DNA from: Erythroxylum novogranatense
Lineage: Eukaryota; Streptophyta; Magnoliopsida; Malpighiales; Erythroxylaceae
Direction of reading: 5' to 3'
NCBI GenBank assembly: GCA_029891385.1
Contig: CM057230.1
Span: 52,245,414-52,309,413 of the forward strand
DNA length: 64,000 nt
Position numbers and translations under genes: made by a program. This document shows, piece after piece, positions 23,167-35,806 of this stretch. The notes beneath the pieces were generated by a model, which did not search any database, was not told where the DNA came from, and worked only from the letters and a program-made list of their open reading frames with translations. The stretch's first letter is position 1, and every line of letters starts with the position of its first letter.

Positions 23167-25283
23167 AGAGTTGAACGAAAAAAAGAAACCACTAGACACA
23201 AGGGGAAAAAAAAGACAAGAAAATAAAACACTAAAAGGGGAGCAACATTATAAATAAAAGAGGAGAAGACAAGTAACTGAGCATCTTTAGAAGGACATTT
23301 CAACTATACAAAAGCCTTAACTTCTTTCCCTTAAAATATTAGTTTTGGGTTTTTTTTGTTTACTATTAATGTTTAAGCGGACTAACTATAATTAAATATT
23401 TTAGGTAATTGTTTATAATTAAATATTTTGAATAACTATCACATATTATTTAGTTCTTTTTAATCTTAAGTCAATATAAAATAAAATAATTAACTTAATA
23501 ATTCTTTTAAATATCATCTTACTTTTTGACCAAACTTCCAAAATTTCAAAGTGTAAGAGGTATAAATTGAAAGATTTTTCTTCTTTCAAACTTTTTGTCT
23601 ATGATTTCTTTTTGGGATCAAAAGACAAAGCTTTCTTTTACTTTTTAGTTATTATATTTACTCATTAAATAGGTGATGATACAACGATTCCTACTTACAT
23701 AATTCTTGGACTTATCTTGAAGGTTTTATAAACTCATCGGGTTTTTAGGATGAATTTGAGGTTTCATTCAATATATAAAATGTTAATAAAAGTTGAATCA
23801 ATCAATAATAAAGAAAGAACATTATGGCTTTTTCCATTGTATTCCATATAAATAAAATTAATACAAAATCAAGAAAAAAAGATGGGTAAATAGAAGATTC
23901 AAGAGGTCGATAACAACCATCAACAAGAGATAGAATGAATCAACTTAATATTTTGACATCATAACCATAAAGAAGAGTTTGCAAATTTTTTATTTTTCGT
24001 ATCTTTAGAAAAGATTGGTATATCATATGATTAAGAAATTTAAATTACACACACTTTTGTTTCAACTAGTATTTTAGTTTTATGTTTAAGTTGTACAAGA
24101 TAATATTCTCATATTCGGTTCTTAGAGGGGACTCTCTTTGGTTTACCTATCTCAATCAAATTAGTCATATAATTTAAATTTAGTTATATGAATTGTTTAG
24201 GTGAATTACCCCATAAAATATAAATTATTTAAATAATCCCATAAAATCATAAAATTATAATACTACCATATTTCTTTAAAATATAATTATATTATGTGTA
24301 AGTTATCAAACGGTGAAATCTTATTGAGGTTTGATTTTTCCACTATGAAAATTATTTGATCATCAAAGTTGTGATTGAGACCTCCAAAAATTAGATAATT
24401 ATTTTTCGTTGATATTTATTTAAACCAAACTACGAACTAAATTCAAAGTAAAAATTATGCAATTATTTTTCATTGATATTTATTTTGATCATTTTAAATA
24501 ACTTAGAGATGCTATCCTTTGAAAAGTTACATAATTAAAGTAAGTTAAAATTTAAAATTATAAAATAATTCTTCAAATTATTCTACTTAAACTCTCGTTA
24601 AACTTATATAAAATGCCTCGTTGAATGTTAACTCTTTATACGTTTCACTTTAATTAAATTATTAATTTAATTAATGTAAAAAATCGACTAAACTTTTATG
24701 CCTATTTAACACTAACCTTTAAAGAAACATTCGACACTTTGGTATTTTCGTTTCAGTAAGATTTCTTGTACTAATTTTTTAGGACCTTTCATCATCGATT
24801 CAACCTATAAAAAATTGATGTTGACTTCTACAATTATTTACTTATCTCTTCTTTTCTTGTTTCAACGGTGTAGAACGTTAACTACTTAACTATCTTTGAA
24901 CTCCTGGTCATTTGTCGATTAAAAGCTTGCAAAAGGTCATCAGTAGCTTTAAATTACCTGCCATCGAAAGTAGCTCACTGTTCCTAATTCTAATTGTTCT
25001 TCCACGGCTGACCGTTGTCCTAATCTTATACTAAAATGAGTAAAGAAGATGATAAACAGTTGAATTTGGAAATCGTACTAAAATGAATAAAGAAGATGAT
25101 CAACAGTTGAATTTGGAAATTGTGTTAATTTAAGTTATGTTAGTTAGGAATTTATTAATGGAATTGAATGAAACGTAATGTTATTCCATTGTTTAAGAAA
25201 AAAATTTATAATGAAATATACATTTCATCCTAAACAGTAAAAATGAGAAGCGTCCGATTTTGGAGGTTTAGGATAGAATATAA
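23167..25283. other. AT-rich intergenic DNA
   Basis: No gene, LTR or transposase signal recognised. The last 150 bases are rich in ATTCCATT/AATGGAAT words. Similar words reappear to the right of the CACTA element (about 34250-34330), so the CACTA may sit inside an older short repeat. Confidence 0.5.
25029..25122. repeat. 47-bp tandem duplication
   Basis: TACTAAAATGAGTAAAGAAG begins at 25029 and again, with a few differences, at 25076. Confidence 0.9.
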
Positions 25284-25690
25284 CACTACAAGAAAATTTG
25301 GTTTCAGCAACCGAATTCTCAGCAACCATAGTAAAATGGTTGCTAATTGTATAGATTTTGCAACCAAAAATTATTTGGTTGTAATATATAAGTTACGTAT
25401 ATTTTTTACCGACCAATCAATACTTGGTGGCTATAGATGGTCACTAAAACTTACAATTTATTGATAATAATATAACGACCAAACTTAACAATTTTAGCGA
25501 CAACTTTAATTGTCACTATAGAAAATTATTAATAACAACCAAATTAACAACCAATTATTAAGTGGTCACTAAAAGTATCTCAAATTTTTCATTAGCAACC
25601 AATAAATTTGGTTGCTAAATTTGAGACTTATTTACAAAGAACCACATTATATGATTGCTAAAGAATTATTTATAGAAACAAAATAATTTT
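25284..25690. repeat. CACTA left terminal and subterminal repeats
   Basis: After the terminal CACTACAAGAAAA come more than a dozen copies of related words (GCAACC, GGTTGCTAA, GACCAA, GGTCACTA) on both strands. Confidence 0.88.
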
Positions 25691-25944
25691 TCGCTAAGTA
25701 TTTTAGAAAAGATGAAAAGAGTTCTTTAGATTCGGTACATATAGTTTAAATTAGTTTTAAGGTTCGTTCTTATAATAATTAATTATTATTATTTAATTTA
25801 TATTAATTTTATAATTCAAAATATATTTTCATTTGAAGAAAAAGTTATATAATAAAAATTTATTGTTTGATAATTTCATATTTCATTTACCTTTAGTTAA
25901 TTAAATTAGTGAACTTTTATTTAGTACATAAATATACAAATATT

Positions 25945-26344
25945 ACGAATAATAATAATAATAATAACAACAATAATAACAACAATAATAATAAGTACAA
26001 AATTTATAATAATAATTAATAATAATAACAATAATAAATAATAATAATAAGTACAAATTTAAAATAATTAATAATAATAATAATAACAATAATTAATAAT
26101 AATAATAAGTACAAATTTTATAATAATAATAATAATAAGAATAATAATAGTAATAAGTGCAAAATTTAAAAATAATAATAACAATAATTAATAATAATAA
26201 TAATAAGATAATTAATCTCAGATAATAAAATTAATATTAAAAATATTAATATTAATAATAATAAGTAAAAATTTATAACAATAATTAATAATTAATAATA
26301 TTAATAACAATAATAATAATAATCATATTAATAAGTACAAAATT

Positions 26345-26378
<34 letters not shown>

Positions 26379-26492
26379 GTAATAACAATAATAATAATAA
26401 TAATAATAATAATAATTAATTTTGTATAATAAAATTAATAATAAAAATAATAATGTTAATAATATTAATAATAATAAGTAGAAAATTTATAA

Positions 26493-26524
<32 letters not shown>

Positions 26525-26689
26525 ACAACAACAATGAAACAACAAGAAAATCATAAGTACAAAATTTAAATAATTAATAATAATAATAATAACAATAAAT
26601 AATAATAATAATAATAATAATAAGTTTAATAATAAATAATTGATAATTTAATAAAAGTAGAAAATTATAACAATATTTAATAATAATAA

Positions 26690-26735
<46 letters not shown>
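25945..26735. repeat. (AAT)n-rich tract with a recurring AAGTACAAAATTTA motif
   Basis: AAT repeats with occasional AAC units, broken about nine times by AAGTACAAAATTTA or close variants (near 25992, 26050, 26108, 26154, 26265, 26334, 26476, 26555 and 26657). It is a minisatellite on a microsatellite background. An open frame on the minus strand here is only poly-Ile/Val from the repeats. Confidence 0.9.

Positions 26736-26783
<48 letters not shown>
26736..26783. repeat. (AAC)n microsatellite, about 16 units
   Basis: Uninterrupted AAC units directly following the AAT tract. Confidence 0.95.
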
Positions 26784-26784
<1 letters not shown>

Positions 26785-27735
26785 TCTACAAAAATAGCCT
26801 TCTCAATTACCATATCATCCAAAGCTAAAATGTTAAGACACTTCAAACCGTAAATCCAAATTCAAAGCAATCTAAAGAAACCTTTATTGTAATCGTTCTA
26901 TACGCACGCGAAATATAAAAGCACAAAGCAATAACTGACCTTAAATCTACTAAAAAGGCACTATATCTATTAATTTATTGATATTTTACATTATAAAACT
27001 CATAATTGAAATACACTATAGTTTTAATGAATATTTTATTGCATTTATTGCAAATTTAGTCCCATAACTATTGGCAAATTGCAAAATAGGACTATCCCTT
27101 TTTGTGGTAATTTAAGGACCATTACTTTTTAAATATAGAAATTTAAGGATAAATTTAATCAAAATTTATGCAATTAAATATTTAGTTTTAAACAATCCAT
27201 TTCAAGTAATTTATAAGTCCAAAAAAAAAAGACTAAATTCCACATAATTATAAGGTATAAGATTAATTATGAAAACAATAATCATATGGTATTTTGGTGA
27301 AAGTAATTTAATTAAATTTTATAAAGATGATCTCTTTTTAATTATATTTCAAATTCTTTGATTTTGTTCGATCTGTATTATATACCTATTTTATAAGGAT
27401 CCAATATCATTAAATCTTTAAACCTTAAACATTTTATCTTCTTGATTTAATTTTCTGTTCAATTTTCAAAATAATTTTAAAGCCATTTCTTTCCAGTATT
27501 AAAAGTGATGAATCGATTTACTATTAACTAAGTTTAATGAGAAATAACATAAGTAAAAATCATAGTAAACCTCTAGGGTTAATGTCGGTTTGATACCGTA
27601 ATTTTACCATAGTTCAATTTTAAAATCATAATGATCGATTTTTTCAAATTTGGTACCATAACTTATAATTTATATCAATTTAGGTAAATTTGGTTTATTT
27701 ACCGTAAATGACTAACGACAGATCTTACGTATACA
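26784..27735. other. AT-rich CACTA interior, nothing recognised
   Basis: No coding signal, foldback or tandem array visible in this stretch. Confidence 0.5.
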
Positions 27736-27850
27736 TTACTTTATTAATATAAATAAAAAAAGTATAAAACTATAAAAGTCAGGCTCGCCCTCGCCCTCGC
27801 CCTCGCTAGGCTAGCTTTTATAGTTTTATTTATTTATATTAATAAAGTAA
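27736..27850. repeat. Foldback with (CTCGCC)n-type loop
   Basis: The left arm (27736-27778) and right arm (27815-27850) are complementary along their length except for a 7-base bulge in the left arm. The loop holds GCTCGCCCTCGCCCTCGCCC, a GC-rich hexanucleotide repeat quite unlike its surroundings. A MITE or foldback element is possible. Confidence 0.75.
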
Positions 27851-28054
27851 ATTTTCTTCTTAATATATTTAAATTTATAAATGATAATTATTTTATTTAT
27901 GTGATTATTATAATTAGGTTTGTAGTTCAATATATTACATATGATAAATAAATGTATTATTTGAAATAAAAATATCTATTATTATTCATAACATTATTAA
28001 ATTCGATATTATTATTAACTGTTGTTATTTATGTAATTATGTATTTATGGATTT

Positions 28055-28086
<32 letters not shown>

Positions 28087-28088
28087 TA

Positions 28089-28283
<195 letters not shown>

Positions 28284-28443
28284 AAGAGTACTTTTGAAAG
28301 TAAAATTATAAACATGCATACAAAGTCAAGAATGACACTTATTTTGAATAATTAAAATATATCTAAAATGACTTTTATTTTGGATAGGAGCGAGTAGTTA
28401 ATAATATTATTTTTTAGTCAGGGGTAAATGTGTCATATGAAAT

Positions 28444-28600
28444 AATTGAATTCAATTCTAATCTTATTGGATTTGTTCCAAACAGTGTAATTGAATTCAA
28501 TTCTAATATTTCTAGATTTGTTCCAAACAGTATAAATTGAATTCAATTCAATCTCATTAATGTAATTGAATTCAATTCGTTAATGAATTCAATTCAAAAG
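28444..28600. repeat. Array of AATTGAATTCAATT palindromes
   Basis: The 14-bp palindrome occurs at 28444, 28489, 28535 and 28564, with a partial copy near 28584. Two of the gaps also share TTTGTTCCAAACAGT. Confidence 0.88.
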
Positions 28601-29606
28601 TTTCCAAACAGTCAGTTATTAAAATGATAAAATTGTATTATTGTAATTTGTAATATTTTAAATACTTTGTATTATTCTTAATTTGATGTGTGTGTGATGA
28701 TGATTGTCTTTGTTTATATTAATTATAGTTATTATTTATATGTAAAATATTTAAAATTATTGTTATTGACTTATTTCATATTAATTGTCATTATTATTTA
28801 CTACTAAAATTTTTGAAAGCATGGTTGATGTAAATAGTAAACCAAGAAAGTATACAAGATACAATTATACAATATACTAATATGGACTATTTTGTAATTT
28901 TTAAAATTTTCAGGTACTATTTTATAAATTTAAAAAATTACCCGAAAGCACTGCAATGCTAATCGGTATCGATCTGATTCCTGTTCTAAAACTTAATTCG
29001 GTATCAAACCCGGTACGATATTCATAACTTTTTTATATACATATATGTGTAATATATAAATATTCCACTTGGCTTTGGTGGGAAATAAGTTAGTAAATGG
29101 CTACTCAACTTGAAGAGAAGCAAAGGTGAGATCCAAAATAATAAAATTGATAATTTTTTATAATCACAATACAACTTTTACAGTTTAATAACAAAATATA
29201 ATAATTTGATAAAATGAATTCTTCTTTTAAAAGAAAAATTGAATTTGATTTGAATAGTAATAGACGAAGTCGACTTAAAATTTCAATTTTAATTTAATTT
29301 AATTTTAAATTAATTTTGGGCTATATTTAATTAATTTCTAAGAGTCGTTTGATTATGCTTTGTTTTTCTAAATAGAAATAAAACTTCATTTATTTTAAAT
29401 ATTAATCTTGCCTTACTTTTATTATTTGGTGATAAACAAAAGTTAACATTAAATGAATCAACTAATTTTATTTATATTTATCAATAAATATTATGTTATT
29501 ATTTAATTAAAATTTTAAATTTTAAATTTCTTAAATGATTTTTAATTTTCTGTATGCTTAATATATTGAATATTTATCATGACTTCTTTATAGCAACGCA
29601 TTATAT

Positions 29607-29790
29607 CACAACAAGAAATTAATATAATCCACGACGTTTTATTAATAAAACGTCATGAATAATAAAGATTTTTTATGACGTTTAAAAAATGCTACAGAAA
29701 ATTTAAATTTTTTATAAAACGTCACAAATTTATCATAATTTTTGTGACAATTTTTTATTAAAACGTTACGAAATATAATCAGCTGTTGAT
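29607..29790 (+). repeat. Second, decayed CACTA-like terminus with subterminal foldbacks
   Basis: CACAACAAGAAATT resembles the CACTA terminus with one change. It is followed by GACGTTTT/AAAACGTC words in both orientations, including a perfect 22-bp palindrome at 29633-29654. Its subterminal words differ from those of the outer element, so this is probably the left end of another CACTA family. No right end was found. Confidence 0.55.
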
Positions 29791-30096
29791 TTGTTTATTT
29801 AATATTTAAAATTTCATCAGGCGCGTTCTTTTCCCACTTTCTTCTCTAACGTTTCTTCTTCGTTGGTTTTTCTCTGGTTTCTTCTTTCTCTGCTTTATGT
29901 TGTCCACTAATCAGTTCATTCTGTCGCTTTCTAGGAAAGATAATTTGTGCATCACATCTATTTCATTTGTGACCATTTCTCTAAATTCAACATATGTGAT
30001 GCTAGAAGAAAAAGCGTCTTTCTGAATATTTTAGCTTGAAAATCCATTTAACTGCTTTAATCGAAAGATTTCCCATATCACAGAAACTCAACGACG

Positions 30097-30566
30097 ATGT
30101 CGTCGAAATGATATTACTAAGAGAAAATCGCTCACCGGAAGTAAGTGATACGGTTGTCTCAATACTAGTTTTCGATTTTTTTTATATCTCTAGAAAATTT
30201 TCATTGATGAAATTTGTATAGAGAAGAGAAACAGAGGAGCCAGAGGCGCCTAAATACAGAGACCGTGCAAAGGAACACAGAGAAGATCAAAATCCTGATT
30301 ATGAACCCACGGAATTAGGTTCCTTTCACGCCGTTGCTCCTTCCGGCTCCGTCGACCTCCGGTCTGCCGACACCACAAGATTTCCATTGAAAATAGCAAG
30401 TACCTTGGAGGTCGGTGTTTTCTTCTTGTTCATTTTCGTTTGCAGTTATCTCTCTCTCTCTCTCTTGGTTTTTTGTTTTCGGATTTAATAAGGAAAATGG
30501 AGGAAGGAATTTTCAGGTGATGTGGTTTGTGAAAGGTTTTGATTATGCTTTGTCAAACTGGGTCTT
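30097..30566 (+). pseudogene. SMU2: Captured fragment of a RED/IK splicing-factor gene (SMU2-like), exons 1-3 with introns
   Basis: The RED/IK protein (SMU2 in Arabidopsis) is a nuclear spliceosome-associated factor. Exon 1 (30097-30140) starts ATGTCGTCG, reads EKIAHRK at its end and meets a GTAAGT donor. Exon 2 (30222-30410) follows a TATAG acceptor and encodes APKYRDRAKE and REDQNPDYEPTELGSFHAV, the conserved N-terminal block. Exon 3 (from 30517, after TTTCAG) reads FVKGFDYALSN. Damage includes two stops in exon 1, one-base losses near 30234 and after SAD (about 30372), and about 11 bases missing at the start of exon 3. Retained introns show capture at the DNA level. The rest of the gene is absent. 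Bases 29820-30096 may be its promoter or 5' UTR. Confidence 0.87.
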
Positions 30567-33339
30567 ATCACTTTTGTTCCCTAAGTTATTCACTTTTGGT
30601 GAATTTCAAGAGAATTGAATGTTGGTTCAGAAAGATTCCATTTTTGGCCGATTTGGTGAACGATTCTGGATTGTCTCTGCTTTTGTTTTCGTTTGGGTCT
30701 TGTACGTTAGAAAAGGTTCAATTTTGTATCCATCAATAAATCTATCTGCTTTTAGTTACTTATTGTTGACATGCTTGATTGTTACTGATGCAGCTGAAAT
30801 CTTTTGTTGGCGCTGGATCACAATGATAGTTAATCGGCTAATCATACATAGATGTCTTCTGTCATTTTTCTTGTTTTAAATTTTTATTCAATTTTTGTGC
30901 CCTCCAGTCACATACTGGGAAATGGCTATACAAGGGGACTTCTTAGCTATTACAGAAGGATATTTCCCAGTGGATTTCACTCTCAAGGACTTATCAAAAG
31001 TCATCTGTAAGTAGGACTTATCAAAAGTCACTTATGTATTGGATGTTAAAAAATCTGTTGATACACATTCATGTTACTTGTCTAAGCACCTATTTCTTTT
31101 ACCATAAAAAAGAACTATTTGGTTGATGTAAAGGTATACTGTACATAGAGCATAATGATGTCTGTAACATGGAAGAAACTAGTTTGGTTGAGATATTCAT
31201 GATCATTGCATCACACTTTCTTTGTAATGGTGGAAGTCTCAATCTCCTCCATTACCACACAACACCCAAAACATTTTATTATTTTCTTCCCATTTTGTTT
31301 GTTCAAAGTTATGATATTTGCAGCCAAGATTCTGTTGAAGTTTGTTTCTTTCCCCTTGTTCTGTTCAATATTCAAAATAGAAGTCCTTACATGGTAATTT
31401 TCTCCTTTATTTTTGTTGCTTTCGGTAACTAATTTAGGACCATGCTTTTCGTTCTTTTGTTTGAATGGAAGGACTTTTTGAAAAAATCAGCAACTTGTCT
31501 TATAGTATAATCAATAACGAAACCTCTTTGTAAATGTTCCAGGTTGGGATTTCTTTAACAGAAAAGTTTTACGTCAAGTACAAATTAAGTTTTTTTTCCT
31601 TTTCATTGCATGCCTACAACATTGAATTTACTGTTTTACTTTTCAATTCCGGTTTTGCTCAATCCAGATAGAGTTGGCTACGCTGTTTATATAGTTTGAT
31701 TATCTAGAAGAGTAAGGATCAGGTGTCAGTGGTGATTTCATCTCTTGCTTCTTGCTTTGTTGTAATGGCCTATCAAAATTTTAATGAGTAAAACCAAGAG
31801 TTAATAAACGATTTACACAAATAATATTACCTCCTTATTTAATTGAAGATTTGTGAACAATTATCATGTAATATATAGTCTAACAGCCAGCATATTGCAA
31901 GATGACACGTGGGCTAGATTAGCTGATGAATCGATGTTGTTTTTCAGGAAACCAATAAGTGAAATGGGCACATTTTACCACTGGGCTTCTTCATCTCTCT
32001 GATTGCAAAGTTAATTGCACTGAGTTGCTTCTTGTTCTCCCTTTGCAAATTTCAATACATATACAGGTTAGTTGATGGATTAAACTTTGATATGAGATTA
32101 ACATTATGTTTTTTTTGTCAATCATACTGATTAGAAGGCCATCAAATCAGATCCAAAATCTTAAATCTTTCATCTATGATGTTGTTTGATAGTTTAAGAG
32201 GAAAGATCTATATGTTAGTTTGATAGTTTGCAATATAAATCTCAAGTACTTAATAATACAATCATGAAGTTCCTATCCCAAATACATATGACTTAAATCT
32301 ATCATGTTCTACCATAAGAGACTCTTCATTGTAAACCTAACCTAATAGATAAGAGTTATCTTGTAGATAAGAAGACATATATAGATTCTTGTCTTCATGC
32401 TTCATTTTAGTTATCTTTAATATCTTATTTTAAAAAATGTAGTTTTTGTGACACCTATTGATATGTAGCTTTTCATTTTTGAATTAAATATGATAAACAT
32501 TTTCAATGAGGTTTATCTTGTTCAATTATTTGTGTTAAATTTTATTCAACATTATTTTGCTACCAAAAGACAAGTATAGTTAAATGTAATATGCTAAACT
32601 CATAATTTGGTAAAAACATACATTAGTTATTGTATGGATGTCTTAGGTTTGATAACGTATTTATCAAAATCTTCCTTCTTTTAATTTGTCTAGGTCGTTA
32701 AACAATAGTTGAGGCCTTTCTTTATCTATGACTCTCATAGGTATTTAGACTTCTTAGAACTCGTTATCTATGACTTTCATAGGTGTTTTATTTTTAATAT
32801 TGTTGCTTGAGTTTATTGAAATTGACAGTAACGTGATTCTTTTGCAGGTTCTTATTCATATCACATTTTGTAACAAACACGTCGGTATGTGTGATTTTTT
32901 TTCTTATGTATTTGTAGTTATTCTATTTGATTTATTTTGATCCAAGCAAAGTAAAAATTTTTTCTTTAATTCCTTTTTCCTATTATTACATGTCAACAAT
33001 ATTATTCTTAATACAAAAAATGAACTTTGCAACATTTATGTTAACTTTAGTAATTTGTTTTGCAGCTACGTGACTTTGGATGTGATAGAGACACTAGGAG
33101 TCATGGCTACTTTTTTTTCCCTAGAAGATATTTCTTGACATCTGATTTTCATTTTATAACTTGTTCGTATATTTAAATATGTATATAGAGAATTTTGACA
33201 CAGGGGATTAAGTTATGTTCATAGAATTATTTTTTCGTGGAGTATTTAGATAAATTGGTTTATATTTTCTTTTGATTATGTGTTTGTAATTTATGGTTTC
33301 AATGAATACGATCATGTATATATAATTAGAGGTATTGAA
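30567..33339. other. CACTA interior, unassigned, possibly more captured DNA
   Basis: Base composition is less extreme than in the left half. Acceptor-like pyrimidine-AG boundaries occur near 30913, followed by an ACTGGGAAATGGC segment, and near 31948, but no protein family could be recognised in any frame. Open frames such as 31169-31432 have no supporting motif. Confidence 0.45.
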
Positions 33340-34159
33340 GTGTTAAATCTAAGACCACTTCAAATTTGTTGTTAATAACCAATTTAAATAATTTTCTCCA
33401 ACCACGTATTTGTTTGGTTTCTATTGCATAAATTTTAGCGACCAAGTTTTGGGGCCTAACGCAAACACTCTAGTGACCAACAATTTATTTTTTGTTTCTA
33501 AATTATAGTAAATATAATACAATTTGTGATGATATTAAAATTATAGCAACAAATTATTTAGTTGCTAAAAATAACTTTTAGCAACAGTATCATGTCGTTA
33601 CAACATGCTTATTAAAAGAAATTTGATATACTATTTGTTGCAACTAGATAAAAATAACTGCAACCAATGACTAAGTTGTTATAAGATTATTTTTTACCAA
33701 CAAAAATAATTTGGTCGCAGTATAAATAGCTATAGTAACCATTGACTTGGTTATTATAAGATTATTTTTTAGTAACAAAAATAATTTGGTTGCAGTATAA
33801 ATAGCTATAGTAACCATTGACTTGGTTTCTATAAGATTATTTTAAGCAACAAAAATAATTTGGTCGCAGTATGCATAACTATAGCAACCATTCTAACATT
33901 ACAATGACCATGAAATTTTACATTAGCAAGTATAAATTTGGTCGCTAATAATTCTACCTTTAGTGACCAATTTTAAATGGTTGTTAATAATGCATTTTTA
34001 ACGACCAATGTAATAACTCGTCACTGAGTACTTTTAGTAACAACCCTATAGTGACCACTTATGACCAACCCGATTTTGGTCACTATAACTTTTAACGACT
34101 ATTTTCTTACTTTTAGCAACCATTAATAATAGTTGTTGAAACTAATTTTTCTTGTAGTG
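33340..34159. repeat. CACTA right subterminal and terminal repeats
   Basis: A dense array of GCGACCAA, GGTTGCTA, TAGTGACC and complements, ending TTTTTCTTGTAGTG. Two near-identical units of about 75 bp containing AATAATTTGGTTGCAGTATA lie at about 33700-33850. Confidence 0.88.
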
Positions 34160-34162
34160 TAA

Positions 34163-35107
34163 AATAATAAACAACATTTCACTATATTACATTATAACTC
34201 CTTCTTCTAAATAATATTTCACTATATTATATTATGAACTCTTTCATCCACCCCAAATAACAGTTTTTAATATTATATCCATTTTATTACATTCCATTAT
34301 AAATTATTTTATTTCATTAAAACCTTAAGTCTAATCAAACATAGCCTAAAGATTTAAAAGGGTAGTTTTAACAATATTAAAATTCATTTGAATGTTATCA
34401 AATATGAAAATATAATTCAAAATTTTTAATTCAAAAGCACCTTTTACTTGATTTTGTTCAACATCAAACACTTTGGAATTTGGTTTCAATCGACTTTAAT
34501 ACTTTACAATAATAATTATCAACTTATTTACTTTTACTTTTTACTTTTCACATCATTTTTTCATAACAATTCTGGATAGCAATGAAAATTTGATATTAAT
34601 ATTATAATGTGCGGTTTAGGTGAGTCTAAGAACTTTTATGACATATATAGTACCAAAGTAACGTTAATTAACATTTTATACAATGAAGTGAATACTAAAA
34701 TATACTGTTGGGAAATTGGTACTTAAATTTATGATACTGTATCGAGCAAAGATATCATATGAACTATCAATATTTACTGACTAAAACTTGTAATTTTTAA
34801 AACTATAAAGATTAAAATTTAAAAAGCCTTTTAACCTTATGTATGCTACATCTGATCATCTCCTCGATCTAGTTTTCTCCTTTGTTGCTTGTCCTCTTAC
34901 TCCAACTTGTCATCACTGCCACCTACCATTCTCTAGCTCGCTACCACTCCCCACCACTTGTCAGCTTTTAGGTCATCTCTTCACGGCAGCTCTTGGGTTG
35001 TCAACTCATTTCGTCGCTACCAACTTGTCAGTCATTTCACTGCCACCCGCAGCTTCTCTTCTCACCACCAAGTTGCCACTTGTTTCTTCCTTCATGTTTT
35101 TGGACTT
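34163..35107. other. Intergenic DNA between the CACTA and copia elements
   Basis: AT-rich until about 34830, then a less AT-rich stretch (34839-35107) rich in CCACC and TTGTCA words. It has open frames but no family resemblance, so I do not call a gene. Confidence 0.5.
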
Positions 35108-35112
35108 GTTTA

Positions 35113-35516
35113 TGTTGAATTTGGCTCCTTTTTTTGTCCCATATTGGTTGGGAACAACAATTGAGACAAGGCTCTTACCTATATAAGGAGGTTGCTACCT
35201 CGTTGTTTAGTACTCCAAACAAAGTCAAGGATTTGTATGACAAATTTGACTATAGTTAAATTCCTCTTTTAAGGTGAGAGTTAGAGAGTTTGTCTTATGT
35301 ATTTCTTTGTGGGTGTGTTGGTGTATTAGGAGATTGGGTGAGAGGAAAAATTGTGTGATTGTAAGAATTTTTCACATAGTAGATTTTCTTCTCAGTGCCC
35401 GTGATTTTTCTCCGGTTTGGGAGTTTCCACGTAAATTCTCTTGTGTTGTTATTTTCTGATATTTTGGTCTATCAAATATCCTTGGGTGTGGGTCTAAGAA
35501 GTCTAAATTCTCAACA
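35113..35516 (+). repeat. Gag-only copia 5' LTR, 404 bp
   Basis: Starts TGTTGAATTTGG and ends TCTCAACA. A TATA-like CTATATAAGG lies near 35179. Confidence 0.92.
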
Positions 35517-35518
35517 AT

Positions 35519-35530
35519 TGGTATCAGAGC
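35519..35530 (+). promoter_or_regulatory. Primer-binding site TGGTATCAGAGC
   Basis: Exact match to the usual initiator-tRNA-Met site, two bases after the 5' LTR. Confidence 0.95.
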
Positions 35531-35806
35531 CAAGGTGTGTTTTTCTAAAAAATTCTAAGTATGCTCTGTGGTCGCAATTTTGACTGATCTTCCACATCAG
35601 AAAAGATTTTCTTGAGAAAGGTTTATTTGGTGCGGTGGAGTTTTGGTGTGGTAGTATGATAGTACATGTCTAGGAAAGTTTTTTTTTAAGGAAAGACTTG
35701 ATATTTAAGCGTGTCTGTTGCGACCCACCTCTCTTTCCTAGGAACTTTCCTGGTGTACTATTGATTTCTACGGTAAAATTTATCAAGACAGAAGAGCACA
35801 AGAAAA

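Noticed and set aside
23028..23303. Minus-strand 91-codon open frame across the right border of the giant-LTR element
   Set aside because: It spans the LTR end and flank, and the hydrophobic tail comes from LTR sequence repeated at 17873-18070.
26574..26846. Minus-strand open frame over the AAT/AAC tracts
   Set aside because: It is poly-Ile/Val/Tyr translated from trinucleotide repeats; no protein signal.
30415..31432. Several open frames right of the SMU2 fragment
   Set aside because: They overlap in different frames, have no family resemblance and fit intron or spacer sequence.
34839..35186. 115-codon open frame before the gag-only copia element
   Set aside because: It runs across the element's border into the LTR and has no recognisable motif; the less AT-rich stretch alone is not enough to call a gene.
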